A stretch of 5,897 bases of DNA from Sphingomonadaceae bacterium (GCA_013821585.1 JACDGO010000148.1:1-5897), one strand, 5' to 3'. Positions 1 through 5,709 are shown, numbered from the stretch's first letter. The notes: generated from the sequence alone by a model not told the origin. A program made the numbers and translations.

Positions 1-453
1 GCCTTCGGGCACCGAGCGCGGGAAGCGGAACCAGTCGGTTCCGGGCGTGCAGTCGCGTTTCCAATAGAGGCGCGGGTGGTCGGCGAGAATCTGGATGCCG
101 GCACGGATGATGAACATCATGAAGATCATGTTGAGGAAATGCTGGAGGCGCAGCCACCAGGGAAAACCGGAATCAACCGACGGTGCGGATTGGGCGATGC
201 CGGGATAGTGTTTGATGAACACTTGGATAATGGGAAGTTCGCGCAGGCTCTGCGCCAGCGCAATCATGAGGATCAGCAACACGGCGCCGATGGGGAGCGC
301 CCACAGCACGCTGACCCAGCGCCGGCCGAAGCGGATTTGCGGGACGATGCCCTGACGTGGCGGGAGCCAGTGGCTCAGGATGACCCGGTCGTCGGCGTCG
401 CTCAGCATCGCCCGCAGTGGTTCGGGCGATCGCGGTCCTGGCGGCGCGCTCAT
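1..453 (-). CDS. Membrane-anchored molybdopterin oxidoreductase, N-terminal cytochrome b part (partial, runs off left edge)
   Basis: This is an open frame of 151 codons from ATG at 453 to the window edge, with no stop reached. The start is supported by an AAGGGAG ribosome binding site about 8 nt upstream. The visible part is a cytochrome b-type membrane domain. A soluble N-terminus of about 45 residues is followed by a hydrophobic helix at about 47-68 and a second helix at about 103-123. The second helix begins with LQHFLN, whose His105 is a candidate haem ligand. The segment after it (ILADHPRLYW, then KRDCTPGTDWFRF) is typical of proteins that join a cytochrome b domain to a sulfite-oxidase-like molybdopterin domain. 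That catalytic domain would lie beyond the left edge, so the enzyme class is inferred from family resemblance. The gene sits 22 bp downstream of the Hva1 gene on the same strand and is probably co-transcribed with it. The substrate is unknown. Confidence 0.85.
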   Translation of the reverse strand, partial: MSAPPGPRSPEPLRAMLSDADDRVILSHWLPPRQGIVPQIRFGRRWVSVLWALPIGAVLLILMIALAQSLRELPIIQVFIKHYPGIAQSAPSVDSGFPWWLRLQHFLNMIFMMFIIRAGIQILADHPRLYWKRDCTPGTDWFRFPRSVPEG

Positions 454-475
454 CGACCGCGCTCCCTTGTCATGA

Positions 476-691
476 TCAGTCGCTCGTTTTCGTCAGCGCC
501 GAGCCCTTGTGCATGGCGACGTGATCGGTCTTGCTGCTCTTGATCTCATATTGCGGGGCGTCCGGGGTCGCGTGATGCGTGTGGCCCTTATAGTCCACGT
601 CGTGCTTGTGGACGCGAATGATCGTCCCGCTGACATGACCGGCTTCGGAGTTCCACCGCACCTTGTCGCCGATCTTGAACTGTTCAGCCAA
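476..691 (-). CDS. Hva1/DUF2945 family small Tudor-like protein
   Basis: This 71-residue protein matches the hypervirulence-associated Tudor-domain family (Hva1_TUDOR, formerly DUF2945) over nearly its whole length. It opens with FKIGDKVRWNSEAGHVSGTI, continues with the strand IRVHKHDVDYKGH, and has the late motif YEIKSSKTDHVAMHKGSAL. The family forms a small beta-barrel of unproven function and is common in proteobacteria and fungi. The start is TTG at 691, chosen because GGAGA lies 7 nt upstream and no ATG is available. It is cytoplasmic, with no signal peptide or membrane segment. It is the first gene of a probable two-gene unit with the downstream molybdopterin oxidoreductase. A GGAAC-N16-GGTT element about 107-131 bp upstream could drive it. 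Confidence 0.9.
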   Translation of the reverse strand: MAEQFKIGDKVRWNSEAGHVSGTIIRVHKHDVDYKGHTHHATPDAPQYEIKSSKTDHVAMHKGSALTKTSD

Positions 692-797
692 TGCCGCTCT
701 CCTATCGTCCGCGGTTCCAGCGGACCGGTTGCCCCTGCACTCGTCATTAGCGCGGATCGCCGCGCGGCCATCATCGTGGAACGGGGTCGCGAAAAGA

Positions 798-822
798 AAC
801 CGCGGTCAACGCGGATCGTTCC
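798..822 (-). promoter_or_regulatory. Candidate EcfG-type (general stress sigma) promoter for the Hva1 gene
   Basis: On the minus strand GGAAC (822-818) is followed by 16 nt and then GGTT (801-798). The alphaproteobacterial EcfG consensus is GGAAC-N16/17-CGTT, so only the first -10 base differs. It lies in the divergent intergenic region and points at the Hva1 gene, leaving a leader of roughly 100 nt. The call rests on motif match alone. The same architecture recurs at two other intergenic sites in this window, which raises confidence. Confidence 0.45.
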
Positions 823-860
823 GCTTCTGCAGAAAGCGACCCAGAGGAAGGAGATGAGAC

Positions 861-1181
861 ATGTCCATCGATCACGTTCAGCGGGCCAGGACGGCCTGGC
901 CGTTCCTCGTCGATCGGGCGTCGAATGGCTTGCCTCCCTACACCTACAGAGAAATTTGCACGGAGATCGGACTGCATTGGAGGAGCGCGCGATATTTCCT
1001 TGGCATCATTCAAAGACATTGCAGCGCGAACGGGCTGCCGCCGTTGCAGTTTCTGGCCGTGAACGCAGCGAGCCGTTTGCCCGGCCATGGCTGCGTCGGG
1101 GCGCCCGGCAGCCATACCGCGCATCAAAGCGCATTGCGTGCCATTCGTGCCTACCCGTGGCCAACCATCGCCCAGTTCTAG
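861..1181 (+). CDS. Conserved hypothetical protein, winged-helix-like small domain (106 aa)
   Basis: ATG at 861 has a strong AAGGAG ribosome binding site 7 nt upstream. The 106-residue protein is soluble, with no membrane segment. Its order is an N-terminal helix (about 5-20, WPFLVDRA), a TYREICTEIGLH block (about 28-39) and a RSARYFLGIIQRHC helix (about 41-54). A short NGLPPLQFLAVNAASRLPG segment (about 57-75) follows. Blocks of this kind (TYxEl..xiGlh, then a helix, then LPPLxxLvVNxxtxLPG) recall the small domain found beside HNH nucleases and as free-standing proteins in alphaproteobacteria. No nuclease motif is present here, so I do not assign an activity. The C-terminus ends AYPWPTIAQF. 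It is monocistronic as far as can be seen: divergent from the Hva1 gene and 141 bp before the DUF2231 gene. Confidence 0.8.
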   Translation: MSIDHVQRARTAWPFLVDRASNGLPPYTYREICTEIGLHWRSARYFLGIIQRHCSANGLPPLQFLAVNAASRLPGHGCVGAPGSHTAHQSALRAIRAYPWPTIAQF

Positions 1182-1188
1182 CGTGGAG

Positions 1189-1213
1189 GGAACGAACATC
1201 GCCCTGTACGGTT
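1189..1213 (+). promoter_or_regulatory. Candidate EcfG-type promoter for the DUF2231 gene
   Basis: GGAAC (1189-1193), then 16 nt, then GGTT (1210-1213) on the plus strand. Spacing and -10 sequence are the same as in the candidate ahead of the Hva1 gene. It begins 8 bp after the stop of the 106-aa gene and would give a leader of about 100 nt before the DUF2231 start at 1323. Evidence is motif match only. Confidence 0.5.
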
Positions 1214-1235
1214 GATCGAGTCTGGCTAGTCGATC
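1214..1235 (+). repeat. Short inverted repeat just downstream of the candidate promoter
   Basis: GATCGA (1214-1219) and TCGATC (1230-1235) form a 6-bp inverted repeat around a 10-nt spacer. It starts immediately after the proposed -10 element, so it would overlap or flank the transcription start. It could be an operator, a weak hairpin ending the upstream transcript, or chance. Only three T residues follow it, so it is a poor intrinsic terminator. Confidence 0.25.
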
Positions 1236-1322
1236 TTTAGCGCTGATTCTGCTGCACGCTGGACACGCGGATTGAACAAGTGTTCGCCATCGGAGCCGCT
1301 GCGGCGTTTGGAAGGAAACATG

Positions 1323-1766
1323 ATGCGCAGTCCGGCAAGTATCGCGAAGCATCCGATTCACCCGATGCTGGTCGTTTTCCCGGTTGGCCTGTGGATGTTT
1401 TCACTGGTCTGCGATCTGATCGCCCTGAATGTCTCTACCAGCGCTGTCTGGTTCACGGTCGCGTTTTATACCATGATCGGTGGATTGATCGGCGCGCTTG
1501 CCGCCGCCGTGCCGGGACTGATCGACTTGCTCTATTACCAGGGCGGCTTGCCGCCGGTGAAGAAGATCGCGCTGACGCATATGGCGATCAATCTCACTGC
1601 CGTTGTCCTATATGCGGTCAACATCTGGTTGCGCGCGAGCGGGCCGGAAACCATGACGCTTCCCGTCCTGTTGTCGGTCGTGGGCGTCTGCCTGATTGCC
1701 GTTTCGGGCTGGCTTGGTGGTCAGATGGTTCACGTTTATGGTGTGGGTGTCGAGGGGCGCGAATAG
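1323..1766 (+). CDS. DUF2231 family four-helix inner-membrane protein
   Basis: This 147-residue integral membrane protein has four predicted helices at about 14-34, 42-71, 82-104 and 112-133. The opening IAKHPIHPMLVVFPVGLW and the late GGQMVHVYGVGV are characteristic of the DUF2231 family, whose function is unproven. His10, His13, His86 and His137 lie at or near helix ends. Paired histidines in small four-helix proteins can ligate haem, but that is an inference here. The sequence offers two tandem ATGs, at 1320 and 1323. I chose 1323 because GGAAGG (1310-1315) then has a 7-nt spacer rather than 4. An in-frame TTG at 1272 would add residues unlike the family. It lies downstream of a candidate EcfG-type promoter and 105 bp upstream of the DNA glycosylase gene. 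Confidence 0.9.
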   Translation: MRSPASIAKHPIHPMLVVFPVGLWMFSLVCDLIALNVSTSAVWFTVAFYTMIGGLIGALAAAVPGLIDLLYYQGGLPPVKKIALTHMAINLTAVVLYAVNIWLRASGPETMTLPVLLSVVGVCLIAVSGWLGGQMVHVYGVGVEGRE

Positions 1767-1871
1767 ACCCAGCGACGCTTGCCCGCTTACTACCGGGTAT
1801 TTCCTCCCTATATTGGCGAAACGGGCGCTGTAGCGGCTCGCAATGTCGGGCCGGTGGAGGTTCCTGGTCTT

Positions 1872-2450
1872 GTGACGACCTTCGATACATTGCTGGCTGA
1901 CGTTCGCGCCTGCACGGCATGTAGCGATGTGCTGCCGCTGGGTCCGCGGCCTGTAATTCAGCTGTCACCGACCGCGCGAATATTGATCGCCAGCCAAGCG
2001 CCGGGGACCAAGGTGCACCTGTCGGGCATCCCTTTCTCGGATTCTTCGGGTGACCGCTTGCGCGATTGGATGGGTCTGTCGAAGGATGAGTTCTACGATG
2101 CGAGCACGATCGCCATCGTTCCCATGGGATTTTGCTATCCTGGCCGCTCGCCGGCCGGCGGCGATGCGCCCCCGCGCCCCGAGTGCGCCCCCCTCTGGCG
2201 CTCCAGATTGCTGGGACAGATGCCGGCGCTACGTTTGACCTTGCTGGTCGGCGCGTACGCTCAGGTTCATGTCCTCGGACCAGGCAGGATGGCGGAGCGT
2301 GTCATGGCTTTTCGCGACTATCTGCCGAGATACTTTCCGCTTCCGCATCCTTCGTGGCGCTCGAGACATTGGGCAACGAAGAATCCCTGGTTCGAGACGG
2401 AGGTGCCCCCCGCGCTGCGCTTGGCTGTTCAGGAAGCCCTGGCGTCATGA
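1872..2450 (+). CDS. Uracil-DNA glycosylase family protein, [4Fe-4S] type
   Basis: This is a protein of about 192 residues of the uracil-DNA glycosylase superfamily, which removes damaged or deaminated bases from DNA. The active-site loop appears as SQAPGTKVHLSGIPF (about 41-55), where relatives often have GxGPG or GQAPG. The C-terminal substrate loop appears as LPHPSWRSRHW. Four cysteines at about 14, 17, 88 and 105 match in order and spacing the four that bind the iron-sulfur cluster in family 4 enzymes. That makes a [4Fe-4S] cluster likely. The start is GTG at 1872, with GGAGG 11 nt upstream. It puts the CxxC pair at residues 14 and 17 as in the family. A TTG at 1779 in the same frame would add 31 unrelated residues. 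The DUF488 gene follows after 24 bp, suggesting co-transcription. Exact substrate preference cannot be read from the sequence. Confidence 0.88.
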   Translation: MTTFDTLLADVRACTACSDVLPLGPRPVIQLSPTARILIASQAPGTKVHLSGIPFSDSSGDRLRDWMGLSKDEFYDASTIAIVPMGFCYPGRSPAGGDAPPRPECAPLWRSRLLGQMPALRLTLLVGAYAQVHVLGPGRMAERVMAFRDYLPRYFPLPHPSWRSRHWATKNPWFETEVPPALRLAVQEALAS

Positions 2451-2474
2451 TGCGATCGAATATCCGGCCATAAC

Positions 2475-3056
2475 GTGACGCTGGACAATCTTTCACCTGC
2501 GCATGAGCAAGCGTCTGAAGCGCCGCCTGTCTACACGATCGGTCATTCGACGCGGACGATCCCTGAGTTCGTCGAGTTGCTGCGCGTCGGCGGCGTCGAG
2601 ATGGTAGTCGATGTCCGCAATATTCCCCGCTCGCGGACCAATCCCCAGTTCAACCTCGACACACTGGGGGAGACGCTTGCTCCCTGGCAAATAGGGCACA
2701 CGCAAATCGCGGAACTGGGCGGATTACGGAAGAAGTCGAAGACCGTTCCGCCCGACGTCAACGGCTTCTGGACCAACCAGAGCTTCCATAACTATGCCGA
2801 TTACGCACTATCGGACGAGTTTCATCGCGGGCTTTCCCGCCTGGAGGAACTCAGCCGGAATCGGCGATGCGCGCTCATGTGTTCGGAAGCGGTCTGGTGG
2901 CGCTGTCACCGGCGGATCGTCGCCGATTATCTGCTCAACGACGGTAGGAGCGTCTTTCATCTGATGGGCCCGGCGCGCGCGGACTCTGCGATGTTGACCA
3001 AAGCGGCGACGCCGGCGCGAGATGGACTTACCTATCCGGCCTCCGAAGGCGGCTGA
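2475..3056 (+). CDS. DUF488 domain protein
   Basis: This 193-residue soluble protein carries the conserved blocks of DUF488. They are YTIGHS (20-25), DVRNIPRSRTNPQF (46-59), LGG (81-83), FHNYADYA (104-111), CALMCSEA (132-139) and WRCHRRIVADYL (142-153). The clustered Cys, Glu, Arg and His in the last two blocks look like an active site or metal site. The family function is unknown. The only usable start after the in-frame upstream stop is GTG at 2475, and no strong ribosome binding site precedes it. The start is 24 bp after the glycosylase stop, so expression may depend on translation of that gene. Its last 25 bp overlap the end of the opposite-strand DUF1971 gene. The C-terminus (DGLTYPA) looks complete. 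Confidence 0.88.
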   Translation: MTLDNLSPAHEQASEAPPVYTIGHSTRTIPEFVELLRVGGVEMVVDVRNIPRSRTNPQFNLDTLGETLAPWQIGHTQIAELGGLRKKSKTVPPDVNGFWTNQSFHNYADYALSDEFHRGLSRLEELSRNRRCALMCSEAVWWRCHRRIVADYLLNDGRSVFHLMGPARADSAMLTKAATPARDGLTYPASEGG

Positions 3057-3436
3057 TCGTAGAATTCGATTCGCATCCGCATCGGCCCAAGCGGCTCGAC
3101 GAAATGCGGAACGTCGGGCAGCACGAGACCGGGATGGTTTGAGTCTAGAATTACCTCCGATGCTTGATCGAGCGTTCGGTACCGTAATCGACCCTCAATC
3201 ACGCGGATGATCCCCCACACGCCCGCTTTGGTGCGATGCTCGCGTCGAAGTCCCGCCGGCAGAGTGTACTCGTCGAACACGGGAGTGCTCTTATACGGCG
3301 CCGGATGTGCGATCGGTGCTGACGCTCCGCCTTCCTGGGGACCATCAGGCCCCGCGCCACCTTCGTTATCCCATCGCGAGAGCGCCTTTTCACGCAATTG
3401 GGAAGGACTCGACTGTTTCGGCGATTCATCAGGCAT
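3032..3436 (-). CDS. DUF1971 (TehB-like cupin) protein
   Basis: This 134-residue soluble protein has a C-terminal domain (about 50-130) matching DUF1971, the beta-barrel domain also found at the N-terminus of some TehB tellurite-resistance proteins. Landmarks are TPVFDEYTLPAGLRREHRTK, AGVWGIIRVIEGRLRY, LVLPDVPHFVEPLGPMRMRI and EFYD. There is no methyltransferase domain, so this is a stand-alone version and tellurite resistance should not be assumed. The first 40 residues are charged and include LREKALSRWDNEGGA, a motif I associate with small alphaproteobacterial proteins. ATG at 3436 is the only start in frame and has a modest GGAAAG 7 nt upstream. The gene lies last in the minus-strand operon. 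Its first 238 bp are overlapped out of frame by the extended YeaO-type reading frame, and its end overlaps the convergent DUF488 gene. Confidence 0.88.
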   Translation of the reverse strand: MPDESPKQSSPSQLREKALSRWDNEGGAGPDGPQEGGASAPIAHPAPYKSTPVFDEYTLPAGLRREHRTKAGVWGIIRVIEGRLRYRTLDQASEVILDSNHPGLVLPDVPHFVEPLGPMRMRIEFYDQPPSEAG

Positions 3437-3897
3437 GAGAAGACTTTCCGAATATACGAGCGACTGAAATCGTCCGCCTCCTCGCCGCTGCGATTGTAAC
3501 GACGATGTGTCGCAGACTTCCGCGACGTCTTTCTGCCCAGAAGGACGTTCCGTAGCACGATCGCATCATTATAAACCTCGTCATGCGCTGAATACACGAG
3601 TGTGATGGGCGCCTCACGGGCGAGCGAACCTAGTTGGCTCAACAGTTCCGCGTTCCCATGCAATTCCACGTCATAACGACGAGCGCATTCGCCCCACGGG
3701 GCCGGATCATGATCGAACCATTTCCGTAAGTCGGTGCTGGGCGCTATTTCCTTCATCCAGTGATCGAGAGCTGCGTGTTCCTTCGAGACGCCACGCGGCC
3801 ACAATCTGTCGACAAGCACGCGAACGCCGTCCGTGACTTCAGGCGGCTCGTAGGCGCGCTTCAGCCTGATGTTGGCAGCTCGAATCCTCGTGCTCAT
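3199..3897 (-). CDS. YeaO-type DUF488 protein with abnormal C-terminal extension (probable lost stop)
   Basis: Residues 1-121 are a complete YeaO-like DUF488 protein: RAYEPP (14-19), DGVRVLVDRLWPRGVSKE (23-40), EIAPSTDLRKWFDHDP (50-65) and LVYSAHDEVYNDAIVL (100-115), ending at NVLLG. Family members usually end near this point, at about 115-130 residues. Here the frame continues to 232 codons with an Arg- and Ser-rich tail. From residue 155 on, that tail is simply another frame of the DUF1971 gene. I infer a lost stop or a small frameshift near 3535. ATG at 3897 has AAGGAG 8 nt upstream and overlaps the preceding stop as TGATG, so translation is probably coupled to the reductase tail. A TTG at 3900 is a worse start. 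The molecular function of the family is unknown. Confidence 0.82.
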   Translation of the reverse strand: MSTRIRAANIRLKRAYEPPEVTDGVRVLVDRLWPRGVSKEHAALDHWMKEIAPSTDLRKWFDHDPAPWGECARRYDVELHGNAELLSQLGSLAREAPITLVYSAHDEVYNDAIVLRNVLLGRKTSRKSATHRRYNRSGEEADDFSRSYIRKVFSCLMNRRNSRVLPNCVKRRSRDGITKVARGLMVPRKAERQHRSHIRRRIRALPCSTSTLCRRDFDASIAPKRACGGSSA

Positions 3898-4082
3898 CAA
3901 ACCGGCTCCTTCGGCGCTGGCGCATCCGCCGAAACCGTCACCGTGGCGATTCTCTGCTCGAGCGCGAGTTCGGTGTGGAGACCGTCAAGGTCGCGATGGA
4001 CAAAGGCTTTGGCAAGCTCCCGGCCACCCAGTCGATAGGTGACGGTGCAATCCCTTGCTTCGAGCGATCCCATCAGCTCAGC
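3897..4082 (-). pseudogene. Detached C-terminal segment of the Rieske/FAD reductase (after an in-frame TAA)
   Basis: This segment continues the reductase frame directly after the TAA at 4085-4083 and runs 61 codons to TGA at 3897-3899. It reads like the C-terminal reductase domain of this family: GSLEARDCTVTYRLGGREL followed by FVHRDLDGLHTE. It normally follows the GHAEKWD motif that stands just before the stop. An ATG at 4073, 9 nt past the stop and in frame, could restart translation and give a 58-residue peptide, but its upstream AGCTGAG is a weak ribosome binding site. The end overlaps the YeaO-type start as TGATG, the usual arrangement for a native gene end. I therefore read this as the rest of one interrupted gene rather than a separate small gene. 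Confidence 0.75.
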
Positions 4083-5510
4083 TTAATCCCACTTCTCGGC
4101 GTGTCCGACATAGGCGAGACTGAAATCATACTGCTCGGTCCAGAAGAACGGTACATCATCGAAGCGTTCGCGCATCCCAAGGATGTTGCGCGCCGCGGTC
4201 TGACCCTGCCGCTCGGCGACGACCCAATGCTCGACGCGAGCCGTTCCACCCGTGAGCCGGTCCGGCCAGCGCGCGATATCGCCGGCCGCGAAAACGCCCG
4301 GAACGCTGGTTTCGAGATACGCATCGACAGTCACCCCGTGATCGATCGCGAGCCCGGCCTCTTTCGCCAGCGAGATCGCCGGGCGGACGCCTACCCCAAT
4401 CACGACAAGGTCGGCGTTGAGGCGCACGCCACTTTTCAAGGTGACGCCCTGATCGTCGATCGCGGTAGCGGTGGTGCCGAGGTGAAAGGTCACGCCGTGA
4501 TCTTCATGGAGCCGGCGGAGGAAAGCCCCGATCTCCGGACCCAGCACCTTCACCATCAGGGCCGGCTCGGTTCCGACCACATCGACATCAACGCCGCGCG
4601 TGCGGAGCGAAGCCGCGACTTCGAGCCCGATGAAGCTGGCGCCGATCACCACAGCGCGCTTCGCCGTCAGCGCCTTGGCTACGATTGCCTCGCTATTTGT
4701 CTGGGTACGGAGATAGTGAACATGCGGCAGGTCGACGCCGGGAAGATCGAGCCGCACCGGATCGGCCCCGGTGGCAAGCAAGAGCGCGTCATAATCGTAG
4801 TTGGTTCCGTCGGCGAGCTGCACGGAGCGGCGAGCCGTATCGATCGCGGCCACCTTTGCGTTCAGCTTCAGGTCGATCTTGTGCTGTTCGTAGAACGCGG
4901 GCGATCGAAGCGGGTTGGACGAACCGGGCGCTGTGCCAGCGAGAAAGCCCTTCGAAAGATTTGGCCGATCGCAGGGAATCGTCTTGTCGGCGCTCAGCAC
5001 CGTCAACCGACCTGGATAGCCTTCGTAGCGGAGCATTTCCGCCGCGGCATTTCCTGCGGCACCCCCGCCGACGATGACCACCGATTGCGGCAAGGCGGTC
5101 GATGGGGGCTGTAATTGGCGTTCGAAAGGCTTCAGTTTCTCCCGGACGAACACGGCGCCGACAGGCTTGTCGACCGGCGTGAACTGCCGGGCTGCATCAC
5201 GCACGGCTTCGACCCGCCAGCGCGAAACCGGATCCAGCGCCGGCGCGCGCAGCGCCTCGCCGGTTCGGAGTTTGAAGCAGGCATGATGCCAGGGGCAACG
5301 GACGGTGTCCCCGACAAGAAGTCCGTCCGCCAAAGGAGCGCCGTAATGAGTACAGATCGCGCCGATCGCGAATACGTCGTCGCCTTGCCGGATAAGCAGG
5401 ACCGGCTCGCCCAGCGCATGGCCGAGCAACAGGCCGCTGTCGGGAATTAGCGAGAGTTCGACCCCAGCGGTGAAATCGGGACCGTTCAGTTCCGCGGGTT
5501 CTGCGCTCAT
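4083..5510 (-). CDS. Rieske [2Fe-2S]/FAD-dependent ferredoxin-type reductase (AIFM3-like), C-terminus cut by TAA
   Basis: The frame codes for 475 residues. An N-terminal Rieske domain (about 13-122) has the cluster ligands CTH (about 53-55) and CPWH (about 72-75). It is followed by a pyridine-nucleotide disulfide oxidoreductase fold. That fold has the FAD-binding VVIVGGGAAG (about 144-153), ATGADP (about 245-250), the NAD(P)H-binding VIGASFIGLE (about 287-296) and VFAAGDIARW (about 405-414). Such proteins pass electrons from NAD(P)H through FAD, with the Rieske cluster fused in cis. They act in the cytoplasm. The family normally continues past GHAEKWD into a further C-terminal domain. Here TAA stops it there, and 61 family-like codons follow in the same frame, so the intact gene would be 537 codons (5510-3897). 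ATG at 5510 has GAGG 8 nt upstream and fits the family start. Frame upstream to 5663 is unlike the family. It is the first gene of the operon with the YeaO-type and DUF1971 genes. Confidence 0.9.
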   Translation of the reverse strand: MSAEPAELNGPDFTAGVELSLIPDSGLLLGHALGEPVLLIRQGDDVFAIGAICTHYGAPLADGLLVGDTVRCPWHHACFKLRTGEALRAPALDPVSRWRVEAVRDAARQFTPVDKPVGAVFVREKLKPFERQLQPPSTALPQSVVIVGGGAAGNAAAEMLRYEGYPGRLTVLSADKTIPCDRPNLSKGFLAGTAPGSSNPLRSPAFYEQHKIDLKLNAKVAAIDTARRSVQLADGTNYDYDALLLATGADPVRLDLPGVDLPHVHYLRTQTNSEAIVAKALTAKRAVVIGASFIGLEVAASLRTRGVDVDVVGTEPALMVKVLGPEIGAFLRRLHEDHGVTFHLGTTATAIDDQGVTLKSGVRLNADLVVIGVGVRPAISLAKEAGLAIDHGVTVDAYLETSVPGVFAAGDIARWPDRLTGGTARVEHWVVAERQGQTAARNILGMRERFDDVPFFWTEQYDFSLAYVGHAEKWD

Positions 5511-5592
5511 GCCGGGATCCTCTATTCTGGAACGCGCGCCAACGCGCGGAGGCACGACCTCGAACTCAATGTTTGCTGTAAGTTCATAACCA

Positions 5593-5618
5593 AACACACA
5601 CGGACGTTCCATCGTTCC
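5593..5618 (-). promoter_or_regulatory. Candidate EcfG-type promoter for the reductase operon
   Basis: On the minus strand GGAAC (5618-5614) is followed by 17 nt and TGTT (5596-5593), one mismatch from the EcfG consensus GGAAC-N17-CGTT. It would place the transcript start about 75-80 nt before the reductase ATG at 5510. A second GGAAC at 5610-5606 has no suitable -10 partner. Evidence is motif match only. Confidence 0.4.
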
Positions 5619-5669
5619 CCGTGAGCGCTGCCGGCGATGCGGGATCGATCGCGAATAGCACATTCGACC

Positions 5670-5699
5670 GGTCGGCGGCGTTGGCGCGCGGACCCGACC
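5670..5699 (-). terminator. Possible hairpin after the right-edge gene
   Basis: GGTCGG (5670-5675) and CCGACC (5694-5699) can pair around a GC-rich 18-nt loop. The hairpin begins 10 bp after the stop of the right-edge membrane protein gene. There is no T-tract on the minus strand after it, and an overlapping perfect palindrome CGACCGGTCG (5665-5674) competes with the pairing. Termination is therefore only a suggestion. Confidence 0.25.
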
Positions 5700-5709
5700 T
5701 CCATCGCGG

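Noticed and set aside
76..543. A 155-codon plus-strand frame at the left edge
   Set aside because: It is antisense to the cytochrome b/molybdopterin oxidoreductase gene, whose membrane helices and family motifs are clear on the other strand.
509..1240. A 243-codon plus-strand frame
   Set aside because: It runs antisense to the Hva1 gene and out of frame through the 106-aa gene, both better supported.
771..1361. A 196-codon minus-strand frame over the 106-aa gene
   Set aside because: The plus-strand gene has a strong ribosome binding site and conserved blocks. The antisense product is Arg-rich without recognisable motifs and would span both the intergenic promoter region and the start of the DUF2231 gene.
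1280..1900. A 206-codon plus-strand frame over the DUF2231 gene
   Set aside because: It is an out-of-frame reading. The DUF2231 frame has four clear membrane helices and family motifs.
3897..4073. A separate 58-aa gene between the reductase and the YeaO-type gene
   Set aside because: It is in the same frame as the reductase, has a weak ribosome binding site and reads as the reductase C-terminal domain, so it is better described as the tail of an interrupted gene.
3975..5114. A 379-codon plus-strand open frame antisense to the reductase
   Set aside because: It lies opposite a gene with clear Rieske, FAD and NAD-binding motifs. Its translation shows no family character, and long antisense frames are common opposite GC-rich genes.
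5533..5548. CGCGCG-CCAA-CGCGCG repeat upstream of the reductase as an operator
   Set aside because: CGCGCG is self-complementary and common in GC-rich DNA, so repeat and palindrome both arise easily. Nothing else supports a binding site.
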